Positions 28,035 to 35,726 of a stretch of DNA of 56,166 nucleotides are shown piece after piece. A program made the translations under genes and the position numbers. Below the pieces are notes generated by a model, which searched no databases, was not told where the DNA came from, and saw only the letters and a list, made by a program, of their open reading frames with translations. Origin of the DNA: Pseudaeromonas sp038247115 (GTDB taxonomy: Bacteria > Pseudomonadota > Gammaproteobacteria > Enterobacterales > Aeromonadaceae); NCBI GenBank assembly GCA_038247115.1, contig JBBRVG010000015.1:1-56166 (forward strand), written 5' to 3'. Within the stretch, counting starts at the first letter, position 1; every line of letters begins with the position of its first letter.

Positions 28035-28844
28035 ATGAGTAACCAGCGTTGGAAAGCCAAATGGAAGGCCGACGATATCGCCTTTCATCAGCACGAGATC
28101 CATCCCCATCTGATCCGCTTCTGGCCGCAGCTGGCGCTGGCCACCGGCACCACAGTTCTAGTGCCCCTGTGTGGCAAGAGCCACGATCTGGGCTGGCTGC
28201 ACCAGCAGGGCCATAGAGTGATCGGCGTGGAGCTCAGCCACATCGCCATTGCTGCCTACTTTGCCGAGCGCGGGCTGCAGCCGCAACGCCAGCGGTTGGG
28301 CCGTTTTCAGCGCTACTGGGCGGGCACGCTGGAGCTGTGGTGTGGCGATCTGTTTGACTTGCGCCGCGAGGATCTGGGCGAGGTCGCCGCCGTCTATGAC
28401 TGCGCGGCCCTCACCGCCCTGCCCGCCGCCAGTCGCGGCCACTATGTACGACAGTTGAGTTCCTTGATGGGAGTGGGGGGGCAGATGTTGTTGCTGACCA
28501 CGGAATCCGCTGACGAACCGGCCGAGGCGGGCTCGGCCGCTATGGCCGAGGTGGCTCCGGCCGCGACGGATCAGGCGGGTTCGGCCGCCATGGCCGAGGT
28601 GGGCTCGATCACCATGGCCGCGACGGCTCAGGCCGATGCCTGCCCGGCGGATGCTGATCTGGGCGATACCGGCCCGGCTGACGCCGAGCACAGCCCGGAT
28701 CCGGAGGTGCTGGCGCTCTATCAGAGCCGTTTTGCCATAGCCTTATTGTTTGGCCACTCCTGCCTGAAGATGGATCCTGAGTTCCCGAGCCTGCCCGCCA
28801 GTCTGCTGGCGGAGAAGGTGTATCACCTGGGGCCTAGGGTTTAA
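28035..28844 (+). CDS. thiopurine S-methyltransferase family protein with a low-complexity insertion
   Basis: A 269-residue relative of bacterial TPMT (usually 210-220 residues). The N-terminal two thirds are typical: WKAKWKADDIAFHQ, VLVPLCGKSHDLGWL (SAM site), VIGVELSHIAIAAYF, LWCGDLFDL and VYDCAALTALP. From about residue 158 to 223 an alanine-rich stretch with imperfect repeats (AGSAAMAEV occurs twice) replaces the usual EYDQ...GPPF substrate-cover loop. The C-terminus (KVYHLGPRV) is family-like. It could be a methyltransferase with changed substrate choice or a decaying gene. The frame is uninterrupted. The ATG at 28035 gives the family start. An upstream in-frame ATG at 27972 is less likely. 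Confidence 0.75.
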   Translation: MSNQRWKAKWKADDIAFHQHEIHPHLIRFWPQLALATGTTVLVPLCGKSHDLGWLHQQGHRVIGVELSHIAIAAYFAERGLQPQRQRLGRFQRYWAGTLELWCGDLFDLRREDLGEVAAVYDCAALTALPAASRGHYVRQLSSLMGVGGQMLLLTTESADEPAEAGSAAMAEVAPAATDQAGSAAMAEVGSITMAATAQADACPADADLGDTGPADAEHSPDPEVLALYQSRFAIALLFGHSCLKMDPEFPSLPASLLAEKVYHLGPRV

Positions 28845-28972
28845 CGGTCGATTTGGCATCGAGCAATGGGGATTGGATCGAGGGCGATTCCACTCGCAGT
28901 CGGATGCGGCTGAGCCGAGCCGCCGTCTATCGGATACCGATGAGCCGTGCCGCCTGCTGTCGGCAACGGCGG

Positions 28973-29372
28973 GGCCGGTTCCGCCCTTGTCGGCTTGAGC
29001 GATTTGCCAACCTGCCGTTGGCGGGGGCGGGTTAAGGACCGAAGCCGCGGTCCTTAACAATCCTGCGGCTGGTGTATGCCGACTGTCGGGAAGGCCCCGT
29101 GTTCCGGGATTCTCTTCACCGGCCGGGAGCCACACGCCATCCCTGGCGTGACGCTCCCTTTTGCGGTCATCCTGACCGCGCACCGGCTGCGTTCACCCCT
29201 CCCCACGGCCCGACAGACGGCTTTGAGTTTTGTGTGAAAATCAAACGAGCAAGAGCGGTGTGGATTCCTCCCCCGGCCTGTTAGACGGCTTGAGGTTTTG
29301 TGCGTCAATCAAAAGCGGCGGCTCATGCGAATGATCATGCAAACAGAGGCGATCTGCAAAATGGCGATGCGG
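28973..29372 (+). repeat. hairpin-rich repeat element, copy 1
   Basis: Core at 29079-29220 (142 bp) bounded by CCGACTGTCGGG and CCCGACAGACGG, near-perfect terminal inverted repeats. Inside are GCCACACGCCATCCCTGGCGTGACGC-type and GCGGTCA-tcc-TGACCGC hairpins. Twenty bases before the core is GTTAAGGACCG-(6)-CGGTCCTTAAC (29031-29058). Similarity to copy 2 extends from about 28973 to 29372, with an extra partial right end at 29268-29310. It fills most of the gene-free 28845-29450. Confidence 0.8.
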
Positions 29373-29450
29373 TTGCTGTGTGCTTCCCCTTCCCAAAGGA
29401 GGCGCTTGTAAGCTGTTGATTGGCTTTGCGGGTGCGGGCGGGGTAAGGAT

Positions 29451-29479
29451 TTGACAGCTGGGGGGTCCACTTGTACGAT
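29451..29479 (+). promoter_or_regulatory. sigma-70 promoter of the CNNM/CBS gene
   Basis: Consensus TTGACA (29451-29456), 17-bp spacer, TACGAT (29474-29479). The predicted leader is about 190 nt, pyrimidine-rich, with a small CCGGG-tcaa-CCCGG hairpin at 29508-29521. Confidence 0.6.
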
Positions 29480-29676
29480 TTGCTTCCCTAAGTTACCAGA
29501 GGCGTATCCGGGTCAACCCGGCTCTATCTATCTATGGACATACCCAGTTGTCGACTCTTCGACGCTAGTTCTGCCTGTTACACCCCGAATCTGACTCATA
29601 CCCGGTTGTTATCCTGCTCTGCCCTTCGTTTTTGCCCTAGCCCCCTCCGTTGCCAGCCTGTTTATGGAGACAGACA

Positions 29677-30990
29677 ATGGAAATCCTGATCCTATTAGGA
29701 CTCGTGTTACTCAATGGCTTGTTCGCTATGTCCGAGATTGCCTTGGTGACGGCGAAGAAAGCCCGCTTGATGAAGTTGGCCCTGGATGGGGATAACGCCG
29801 CCCGGGTGGCATTAAAACTGGGCGAAGATCCGACCCAATTTCTCTCCACTATCCAGATTGGTATCACCTCCATCGGCATCCTGAACGGTATTGTCGGTGA
29901 AGCCGTGCTGGCCGCGCCGCTCTCCGTGTGGCTGCAATCCTTGGGCGTGGCCACCCCGACCGCCAATCTCAGCGCCACCGCCGCCGTTGTCGTCGGTGTC
30001 ACCTATATCTCCATCGTGATCGGCGAACTGGTCCCCAAGCGGATTGGCCAGATCGATCCCGAGCCCATAGCCCGTCTGGTCGCCCGCCCCATGCAGGTGC
30101 TGGCGCTGGTGACACACCCCTTCGTGGTCTTGCTGAGCCTCTCCACCCATGGCTTGCTGCGCATCATGGGCATCAAGCAGGATGGCCAGTCCCGGGTCAC
30201 CGAAGAAGAGATCCACGCCATGCTGGAAGAGGGCTCGGAAGCGGGCATTATCGAGCAGAATGAGCACGATATGGTGCGCAACGTGTTCCGGCTGGATGAC
30301 CGGCAGCTGGGCTCCTTGATGATACCGCGCTCCGATGTGGTCTATCTCGACATCCTGCATCCGACGGAAGAGAACCTGACCCGCTTGATCGACTCGGAAC
30401 ACTCGCGCTTCCCGGTCTGCGAAGGCGGGCTGAATAACCTGCTCGGCGTCATGCATGCCAAGCAGGCGCTGTCGGCCATAGTCCGTGGCGAAACCCCGAA
30501 CTTCACCGCCCATCTGTCGCCCTGCATCTATGTGCCGGAGACCCTGACCGGCATGGAGTTGCTGGAGCAGTTCCGCCAGAACAATATGCAGATGGCCTTT
30601 GTGATCGACGAATACGGCGAAATCGAGGGCATAGTGACCCTGCAGGATGTGCTCGAAGCCGTCACCGGCGAGTTCACGCCGAGCAATTCCGAAGATTCCT
30701 GGGCTATCCAGCGCGAAGATGGCTCCTGGCTGCTGGATGGCGCCATCCCGATCCTTGAGATGAAGGATCGGCTGGCGCTCAAGACGGTGCCGGAAGAGGA
30801 CAAGGGCCGCTACCACACCCTCAGCGGCATGGTGATGCTGTTGCTGGGGCGCGTGCCGAGCACCGGTGATTATGCCGACTGGCTGGGCTGGCGCTTTGAG
30901 GTGGTGGATATGGATGAGAAGCGCATCGACAAGATCCTGGCCTCGCCGCGGCCGGATGGCGAGAGTGCGCCGCCGGAATATATGCTGTAA
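29677..30990 (+). CDS. CNNM/CBS-domain hemolysin-family transporter (YtfL/CorC-like)
   Basis: A 437-residue membrane protein of the HlyC/CorC (PaeA/YtfL) family. The N-terminal CNNM (DUF21) domain has three helices with FAMSEIALVTAKKARL, STIQIGITSIGILNGIVGE and ELVPKRIGQIDPE. A CBS pair follows (MIPRSDVVYLDI; VIDEYGEIEGIVTLQDVLEAVTGE), then a C-terminal CorC_HlyC domain (SWLLDGAIPILEMKD). Family members are linked to Mg2+/Co2+ or polyamine export. Substrate not determined. The ATG at 29677 has GGAGA seven bases upstream and gives the family start, rather than the in-frame ATG at 29650. The gene lies between two direct copies of the 142-bp repeat. Confidence 0.88.
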   Translation: MEILILLGLVLLNGLFAMSEIALVTAKKARLMKLALDGDNAARVALKLGEDPTQFLSTIQIGITSIGILNGIVGEAVLAAPLSVWLQSLGVATPTANLSATAAVVVGVTYISIVIGELVPKRIGQIDPEPIARLVARPMQVLALVTHPFVVLLSLSTHGLLRIMGIKQDGQSRVTEEEIHAMLEEGSEAGIIEQNEHDMVRNVFRLDDRQLGSLMIPRSDVVYLDILHPTEENLTRLIDSEHSRFPVCEGGLNNLLGVMHAKQALSAIVRGETPNFTAHLSPCIYVPETLTGMELLEQFRQNNMQMAFVIDEYGEIEGIVTLQDVLEAVTGEFTPSNSEDSWAIQREDGSWLLDGAIPILEMKDRLALKTVPEEDKGRYHTLSGMVMLLLGRVPSTGDYADWLGWRFEVVDMDEKRIDKILASPRPDGESAPPEYML

Positions 30991-31022
30991 CGGTTTTTAT
31001 CGTTGGCACGATTTGCTGGTTG

Positions 31023-31057
31023 AAACCGGCTCCCTTGGGAGCCGGTTTTGTTTTTTT
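31023..31057 (+). terminator. intrinsic terminator after the CNNM/CBS gene
   Basis: AAACCGGCTCCC - tt - GGGAGCCGGTTT, a perfect 12-bp stem, then TGTTTTTTT. It starts 33 bases after the stop. Confidence 0.9.
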
Positions 31058-31204
31058 ATGACCCTGAGCGGGTCATGGCGACCATCGCTTGCTCCGGCGA
31101 GCAGCTCGGCCATTGCGACGGCCGCGTTCCCCTCTCGGCCCGACCAGCGGCGGCTGGCTGATAGCGGATCGGAATTTGGGGATCTGGATTGGGGATTGGC
31201 TTGA

Positions 31205-31524
31205 GCCGGTTCCGCCCTGGTCGGCAATCGCGATTTGCCAACCTGCCGTTGGCGGGGGCGGCAAGGGGGCAAAAGGCCCTGCCCCCTTGACCCCTGGCCG
31301 TTGGTGTATGCCGACTGTCGGGAGAGCCCCGCGCTCCGGGATTCTCTTCACCGGCCGGGAGCCACACGCCATCCATGGCGTGACGCTCCCTTTTGCGGTC
31401 ATCCTGACCGCGCACCGCCTCCGTTCACCCCTACCCGCGGCCCGACAGACGGCTTCGGGTTTTGTGTGTAAGTCAAAAGCGGTTGCGCATATGAATGGTC
31501 GGCTATCTGCAGAATGGCAAGGTC
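31205..31524 (+). repeat. hairpin-rich repeat element, copy 2
   Basis: Core at 31311-31452 (142 bp), same orientation and length as copy 1, with the same terminal repeats CCGACTGTCGGG / CCCGACAGACGG. The upstream hairpin is CAAGGGGGC-(10)-GCCCCCTTG at 31262-31289, at the same place (21 bases before the core) but with different arms from copy 1. It sits immediately left of the accessory island. Confidence 0.85.
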
Positions 31525-31564
31525 ATGTAGGAGCAAGCGAAGCTCGCGATGCTGTTGTGCTCTT

Positions 31565-31600
31565 GTAGGTGCCATTCGCGCAGTGAAATCGCACGCATGG
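31565..31600 (+). repeat. small REP-like repeat, copy a
   Basis: GTAGGTGCCATTCGCGCAGT and the following AAATCGCACGCATGG are a diverged copy of the 36-bp hairpin repeat found twice at 34.4-34.7 kb. Confidence 0.5.
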
Positions 31601-31780
31601 GGGCTGAAGGGTTGTCGAAAAAGGCCATAAAACGCTCGCTTGCTGCCGAAAACCGCGAGCAACGAACAAAATGTGACTCCGCCCATCTGAATCCATTTTC
31701 CCCGCCGCGCAAAGTGCGGTAGTTTAAAAACTCAAATAACTAAAGGTTATTGCCGAGATTAACAGCACCCGCGACGTTCC

Positions 31781-31820
31781 AGGCACTGTGGCAGCCGTAA
31801 GCCAGGGGCGGTAGCCTGGG
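31781..31820 (+). promoter_or_regulatory. JUMPstart / ops element (RfaH recruitment site)
   Basis: GGCAGCCGTAAGCCAGGGGC followed by GGTAGCCTG matches the JUMPstart sequence found in leaders of RfaH-dependent operons (GGTAGCTGTAAGCCA-type block plus ops). The ops core GGCGGTAGCCTG is at 31807-31818. It lies on the coding strand, about 228 bases before the first PARIS-like gene and within the gene-free stretch 31525-32045. Local arms CCAGGC / GCCTGG and CAGGGG / CCCCTG could pair. By known RfaH biology, polymerase pausing at ops lets RfaH bind and read through the downstream operon. The match is seen directly. Use by RfaH here is inferred. Confidence 0.82.
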
Positions 31821-31930
31821 TAATCCCCTGTACCACGTCGACCATTCTGCCTTTCAAAGACCAAACTTACTAAGTACGATGCAATGGGTATAAAACGTGA
31901 TGAAACCTAATTAGTTGAAAACAGTTCTCT

Positions 31931-31948
31931 CCTATCACTGTAGATAGG
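31931..31948. promoter_or_regulatory. operator-like inverted repeat upstream of the PARIS-like pair
   Basis: CCTATC-actgta-GATAGG, a 6-bp inverted repeat 97 bases before the first start codon. Candidate promoter hexamers TTGGAC (31952) and TTGATT (31961) with AT-rich -10s lie just downstream, but none is strong. Confidence 0.3.
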
Positions 31949-32045
31949 TTATTGGACGAATTGATTCAGCTTTAACATAAAAATTTAAAGAGTGATGTAA
32001 GTTTACTACTCAAGCCATCATCGAACCACTGAATAAAGGATGCTT

Positions 32046-33386
32046 ATGATTTTAAAATCATTTATTGGAAGAGGTATATTTGGATACCTAGATTTTGATG
32101 TTTTATTTAATAGAGACATTAACTTCATGATTGGACCTAATGGTTCAGGGAAAACCACCGCATTAAAACTAATCAATGCATTAGTGACTCCAAACTTTAA
32201 AGAGCTAATAAAGACCCCATTCAACTCCATAACTTTAAATCTAGAAGATGGTAAAGAAAAGATATCAATCTATTGTTATAAAGAAGAAGAACATAAAATA
32301 TTAAGAATCAGCAATGAAAGTGAAACATTGGAGATACCAAGCTATGACAAAGATGAGTATTCAATTCTTGGCAACAGAAAAGAAAAACTCGATGAAAGCA
32401 TAGAAAACTTAAGCATTAAGTTCTTACATCATCCAGTTATAAGATCTATCAACAAGATAACCAGTCCAATATTTTTAGGATTAGAACGCCGCGGTGATGA
32501 ACAAAACATTAATGAATCAGATTATTACATCGAACGGCAGGCATGGTTTTCAGCAAAAAAACAAAACGCACTAGTCAGCAGAAGACTAATAACTGGAAAT
32601 CTTGGGCCAAGCCTAATGGAAACTGAATTATTAGTTCAAAATACATTTCGACGCATTAGAGAGATAGAGCAAAAATTAACAAACAGGCTAAGGGATAACC
32701 TCCTTCTCTCTTCATTTCAATACAATGACTTTGATCCTGATTTTATTTCCTCATCAGGAATAAATAACTGGAAAGAGAAAGAAGGATTAATAAAGAGGCA
32801 AGGCGAAATAAAAACAGCGCTTAGCAATATAGGGCTTCAGGACTCTAGACTAATGGTTGAATTAGATAAATTTTTTGAAAAAATCACTAGTCTATTCTCC
32901 CAACTAAAGGAGATGGATAAAGGGCTATCAATTGAGTGGCTACTAAATAAGGCTCAAGTTGAACGCATGTCTAAAATTGTTGAAATAATTGATGAACACA
33001 ACTCAAAAGTTGATAATCATTTCAAGCCAATAAATGAATTCATAAACACAATAAATTATTTTTATAAAGACTCTAGCAAACGAATAGAAATAGATGCCAT
33101 CGGCCAACTATCCATAATAAGACCAGATAACATCAAATGTACAATTGAGGCATTATCTTCTGGCGAACAGCAATTGTTAATTATTTTTGCACATGCATTT
33201 TTTAATTCAAAATCCAGAAGCTCAGTATTTATAATAGATGAACCAGAACTTTCCCTACACTTAAGGTGGCAAGAAAAGTTCACGGAGGCCATCATAGGCA
33301 TAAACAACAACTCTCAGTACATTTTAGCTACACACTCTCCTGAGATTGTTGGGAATAATGTAAGAAAATCAATTAAATGCAGATAA
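32046..33386 (+). CDS. AAA/ABC-type ATPase, AriA-like component of a PARIS anti-phage system
   Basis: A 446-residue SMC/OLD-type ATPase. Walker A GPNGSGKT is at 30-37, the ABC-like signature LSSGEQQ at 370-376, Walker B FIIDEPELSLH around D398/E399, and the switch histidine H430 in ATHSPEIVG. The middle is helical. In PARIS, AriA forms a scaffold that holds AriB and releases it when phage anti-restriction proteins such as Ocr are sensed. The assignment rests on this architecture plus the overlapping DUF4435 gene. The AAGGA at 32036-32040 is six bases before ATG 32046, preferred over the ATG at 32040. The sequence is strongly AT-rich against the GC-rich host, so it was probably acquired. Confidence 0.82.
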   Translation: MILKSFIGRGIFGYLDFDVLFNRDINFMIGPNGSGKTTALKLINALVTPNFKELIKTPFNSITLNLEDGKEKISIYCYKEEEHKILRISNESETLEIPSYDKDEYSILGNRKEKLDESIENLSIKFLHHPVIRSINKITSPIFLGLERRGDEQNINESDYYIERQAWFSAKKQNALVSRRLITGNLGPSLMETELLVQNTFRRIREIEQKLTNRLRDNLLLSSFQYNDFDPDFISSSGINNWKEKEGLIKRQGEIKTALSNIGLQDSRLMVELDKFFEKITSLFSQLKEMDKGLSIEWLLNKAQVERMSKIVEIIDEHNSKVDNHFKPINEFINTINYFYKDSSKRIEIDAIGQLSIIRPDNIKCTIEALSSGEQQLLIIFAHAFFNSKSRSSVFIIDEPELSLHLRWQEKFTEAIIGINNNSQYILATHSPEIVGNNVRKSIKCR

Positions 33387-34246
33387 CAGTTATGCTAGAA
33401 AGAAATGATTTAGGTAAGTTCGCAAAAAGCATTTTTTATGATGACATTAACGATATAGATATCTATGTCGAAGATACGGCAAGAGGATATGAGAAAATAT
33501 TAACCACGATCTTTTCCCGGGTTTTAAAAGATAAATACAGAATTGAAACCGTATTTCCTTTAGGGTCACGAATAAATGTTCACAAGAAATACGTAGAAAA
33601 CATAAATCACATTACAAGACCAACATTATATGTTGTTGATGGTGACTTATACCTTATGACTGGTGACAACATAAATAATGACCGAGGCATTTATGTGTTT
33701 CCATTCTACTGTTTCGAAAATATAATATGTCAAGAACAAAGCATTCTGGAAGTTCTAAATGAAGAGGATTGCATAAAAAACCTCCAAGAAATAATTGCTA
33801 ATTATGACTACTCAGCTTGGTACGAACGAAACAGCCAACTCCTCCACAAATTATTCATCGAATACGCCATAGTTAAAAAGCTCAACCCTACAATTCAAAC
33901 TGTTGCCTTTGATATTAAAAAATTAACAGAAGATGGTTTTGGCAATCTGTCCATACAGAAAGTTGAAAACAGAATGAATGAATTAAAATCCATTTTGATA
34001 AATGAGTTTGGCCAAGAAGTTTACGACCTCACCAAGGAGGAAACTATAATCTGTATTAAACAGAGAAACTATGAACCATTGGATGTTGTATCCGGCAAGG
34101 ATTATATATTTCCACTTCTAAAAACAAGAGCCCGATCGATCGTAAAAACGAACATGACAGATATCACATTCAAACTAAGACTTACAACTAAAATTAACTT
34201 AGAAAAAATTGAAAACATAGATGAATTTGTTGCTTTTCCAGCATAA
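33377..34246 (+). CDS. DUF4435 (TOPRIM-like) protein, AriB-like effector of a PARIS system
   Basis: A 289-residue DUF4435 protein. Acidic TOPRIM-type positions are visible: E32/D33 in IDIYVED, D88/D90 in LYVVDGDLY, and FYCFENII (E114), the ysiEny-type motif of the family. AriB of known PARIS is a nuclease that, once released from AriA, causes growth arrest by cutting host tRNA. The same role is inferred here. It overlaps the ATPase gene by 10 bp (ATG 33377, upstream stop 33384-33386) and has no Shine-Dalgarno of its own, so translation is probably coupled. Codon use is as AT-rich as its partner. A 545-bp gene-free gap follows. Confidence 0.8.
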   Translation: MQITVMLERNDLGKFAKSIFYDDINDIDIYVEDTARGYEKILTTIFSRVLKDKYRIETVFPLGSRINVHKKYVENINHITRPTLYVVDGDLYLMTGDNINNDRGIYVFPFYCFENIICQEQSILEVLNEEDCIKNLQEIIANYDYSAWYERNSQLLHKLFIEYAIVKKLNPTIQTVAFDIKKLTEDGFGNLSIQKVENRMNELKSILINEFGQEVYDLTKEETIICIKQRNYEPLDVVSGKDYIFPLLKTRARSIVKTNMTDITFKLRLTTKINLEKIENIDEFVAFPA

Positions 34247-34350
34247 CCTTCAACCAATGAACATTTAATTTAACTTCTATTTACGCTGCCAATTTATTAA
34301 GCCAACGGCTAATAATCCCATACCATTCATAATGGAGGGCCGCAAGGTCC

Positions 34351-34386
34351 GTAGGTGCGATTAGCGAAGCGTAATCGCACGCATGT
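34351..34386 (+). repeat. 36-bp hairpin repeat, copy b
   Basis: It begins GTAGGTGCGATTAGCGAAGC and ends CGCACGCATGT. The internal perfect stem GTGCGATTA / TAATCGCAC has an 8-nt loop. Its inverted partner is at 34715-34750. The gap 34247-34791 otherwise shows no gene. Confidence 0.65.
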
Positions 34387-34714
34387 TTTGAAGATAATTA
34401 AGACATCATGAATATATTTCACACCCATAAAAATTGCAGAGATAAACTATTTATTTGTTGTTAATCTATTGAAGCGAAAGGATAGTTAGAACACGCAGCA
34501 AGAGCAGCACGTCTGGTGACGATATTTATAGGATTACGGAGTTCAAGGTAAAGCGGATCACCAGCAATATCTGGTTATATTTACAGCAAGCGAATAATTT
34601 ACAGCCAGCAGGCCAACCCCTCTGATGGACATTATTCGGAATGCCATCGATATTTAACCGAAGACACCCCACCTGACAGTCTTCTTGGTAAATAAATATA
34701 TGAATTTGTGATTA

Positions 34715-34750
34715 ACATGCGTGCGATTACGCTTCGCCAATTGCACCTAT
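34715..34750 (-). repeat. 36-bp hairpin repeat, copy c (inverted)
   Basis: The reverse complement of copy b, with three differences, starting ACATGCGTGCGATTACGCTT. It lies 42 bases before the DUF2971 gene. Together with copy b it brackets 328 bp. Confidence 0.65.
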
Positions 34751-34791
34751 GGGCTAATTTAACTTTCCAGACGGATATTGATGGAGTCTGA

Positions 34792-35637
34792 GTGTATAAG
34801 TATTTCACATTTAACGAACATGCCATCACTAACATTCTAAATAACGAATTTTACATGAGTCATCATGAGTTATTCAATGATCCATTTGAATGTTGGTGTG
34901 AGATCCTAACAGGATTCCCTTCAAAAAATGAAAAATCAGCAAGATTGGACAATATACTAAACGTTTGGGGTTTTGATGATATAGAGGATACTATTGCAGA
35001 CGAATACTATGAATCTTATATTGCTTCACTAGTGGGTTCAGAACCTGACATTCCAACCCTAATCAACAGCGCCAGAATAACATGCTTTAGTAAAAGACCC
35101 GACAATTTATTAATGTGGTCGCATTACGCTGATGGGTTGAGAGGTTTTTGCTTACAGTTTGATCCAGATATTATCCTACACAACAATAATATCGCAAAAA
35201 TATATGAGGTTGAATATAAAGAAAAACCAGCAATAATAGATACCGCCCTTATTGCTGCTCTTGCCGACCAAATTGCGTACAACTCCTATGCACTAGAATC
35301 AATAAAAAACTTAAACATGCAAACGTCTTACAATCAACAGCTAAATCAATCAGTAAAGTATGCCGAAGAAATATTCAGAAGCATGTTGGCAACAAAACCC
35401 ATAGACTGGATATATGAAGAAGAACTTAGGATTATTTATCAAAGTCTCTCTGAAGGAAAACAGCCTGAATTCATGAACTATCCTCGGCAGGCTATAAAAT
35501 CAGTTATCTTTGGTGAAAAGATGGCTGAAAAACATAAAAATGCATTGCAGTCTTTATTTTTCTTAGATCCATACAAGATTGAATTCAAAACAGCAAAAAG
35601 GGATAAAGGCAGCTTCGGGATATCCATATATAATTAG
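34792..35637 (+). CDS. DUF2971 domain protein
   Basis: A 281-residue DUF2971 protein. The family landmarks are MYKYF...MSHHELFNDPFEC (residues 1-34), ITCFSKRPDNLLMWSHYADG (96-115), GFCLQFD and a later WIYEEELRII (206-215). The biochemical function of the family is not established to my knowledge, and members are often seen in variable, defence-rich regions. The start is GTG at 34792, chosen because GGAG (34783-34786) is five bases upstream and no in-frame ATG precedes it. The gene is AT-rich like the PARIS-like pair and on the same strand downstream of the ops element, so it may belong to the same RfaH-dependent transcription unit. Confidence 0.75.
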   Translation: MYKYFTFNEHAITNILNNEFYMSHHELFNDPFECWCEILTGFPSKNEKSARLDNILNVWGFDDIEDTIADEYYESYIASLVGSEPDIPTLINSARITCFSKRPDNLLMWSHYADGLRGFCLQFDPDIILHNNNIAKIYEVEYKEKPAIIDTALIAALADQIAYNSYALESIKNLNMQTSYNQQLNQSVKYAEEIFRSMLATKPIDWIYEEELRIIYQSLSEGKQPEFMNYPRQAIKSVIFGEKMAEKHKNALQSLFFLDPYKIEFKTAKRDKGSFGISIYN

Positions 35638-35726
35638 CAACAACAATTATTATGGAATATACCGGCAAAAGTATGTAAGCACATATAATTACCATAAAAT
35701 ACAAATGCGCAATTCATGGAGCTTTA

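Noticed and set aside
29079..29220. Integron attC sites
   Set aside because: The element has paired termini but no RYYYAAC/GTTRRRY core sites, and no integrase gene is near.
28853..29284. Short open frames within repeat copy 1
   Set aside because: They are produced by GC-rich palindromes. Related frames recur in the other copies because the repeat itself recurs, and none has a start signal.
31931..31948. Resemblance to a tetracycline operator
   Set aside because: Only the CTATCACTG half looks alike. There is no TetR-family gene nearby and the symmetry differs.
34247..34791. tRNA or integrase attachment site between the PARIS-like pair and DUF2971
   Set aside because: No cloverleaf or integrase was found. 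Only the REP-like hairpins can be supported.
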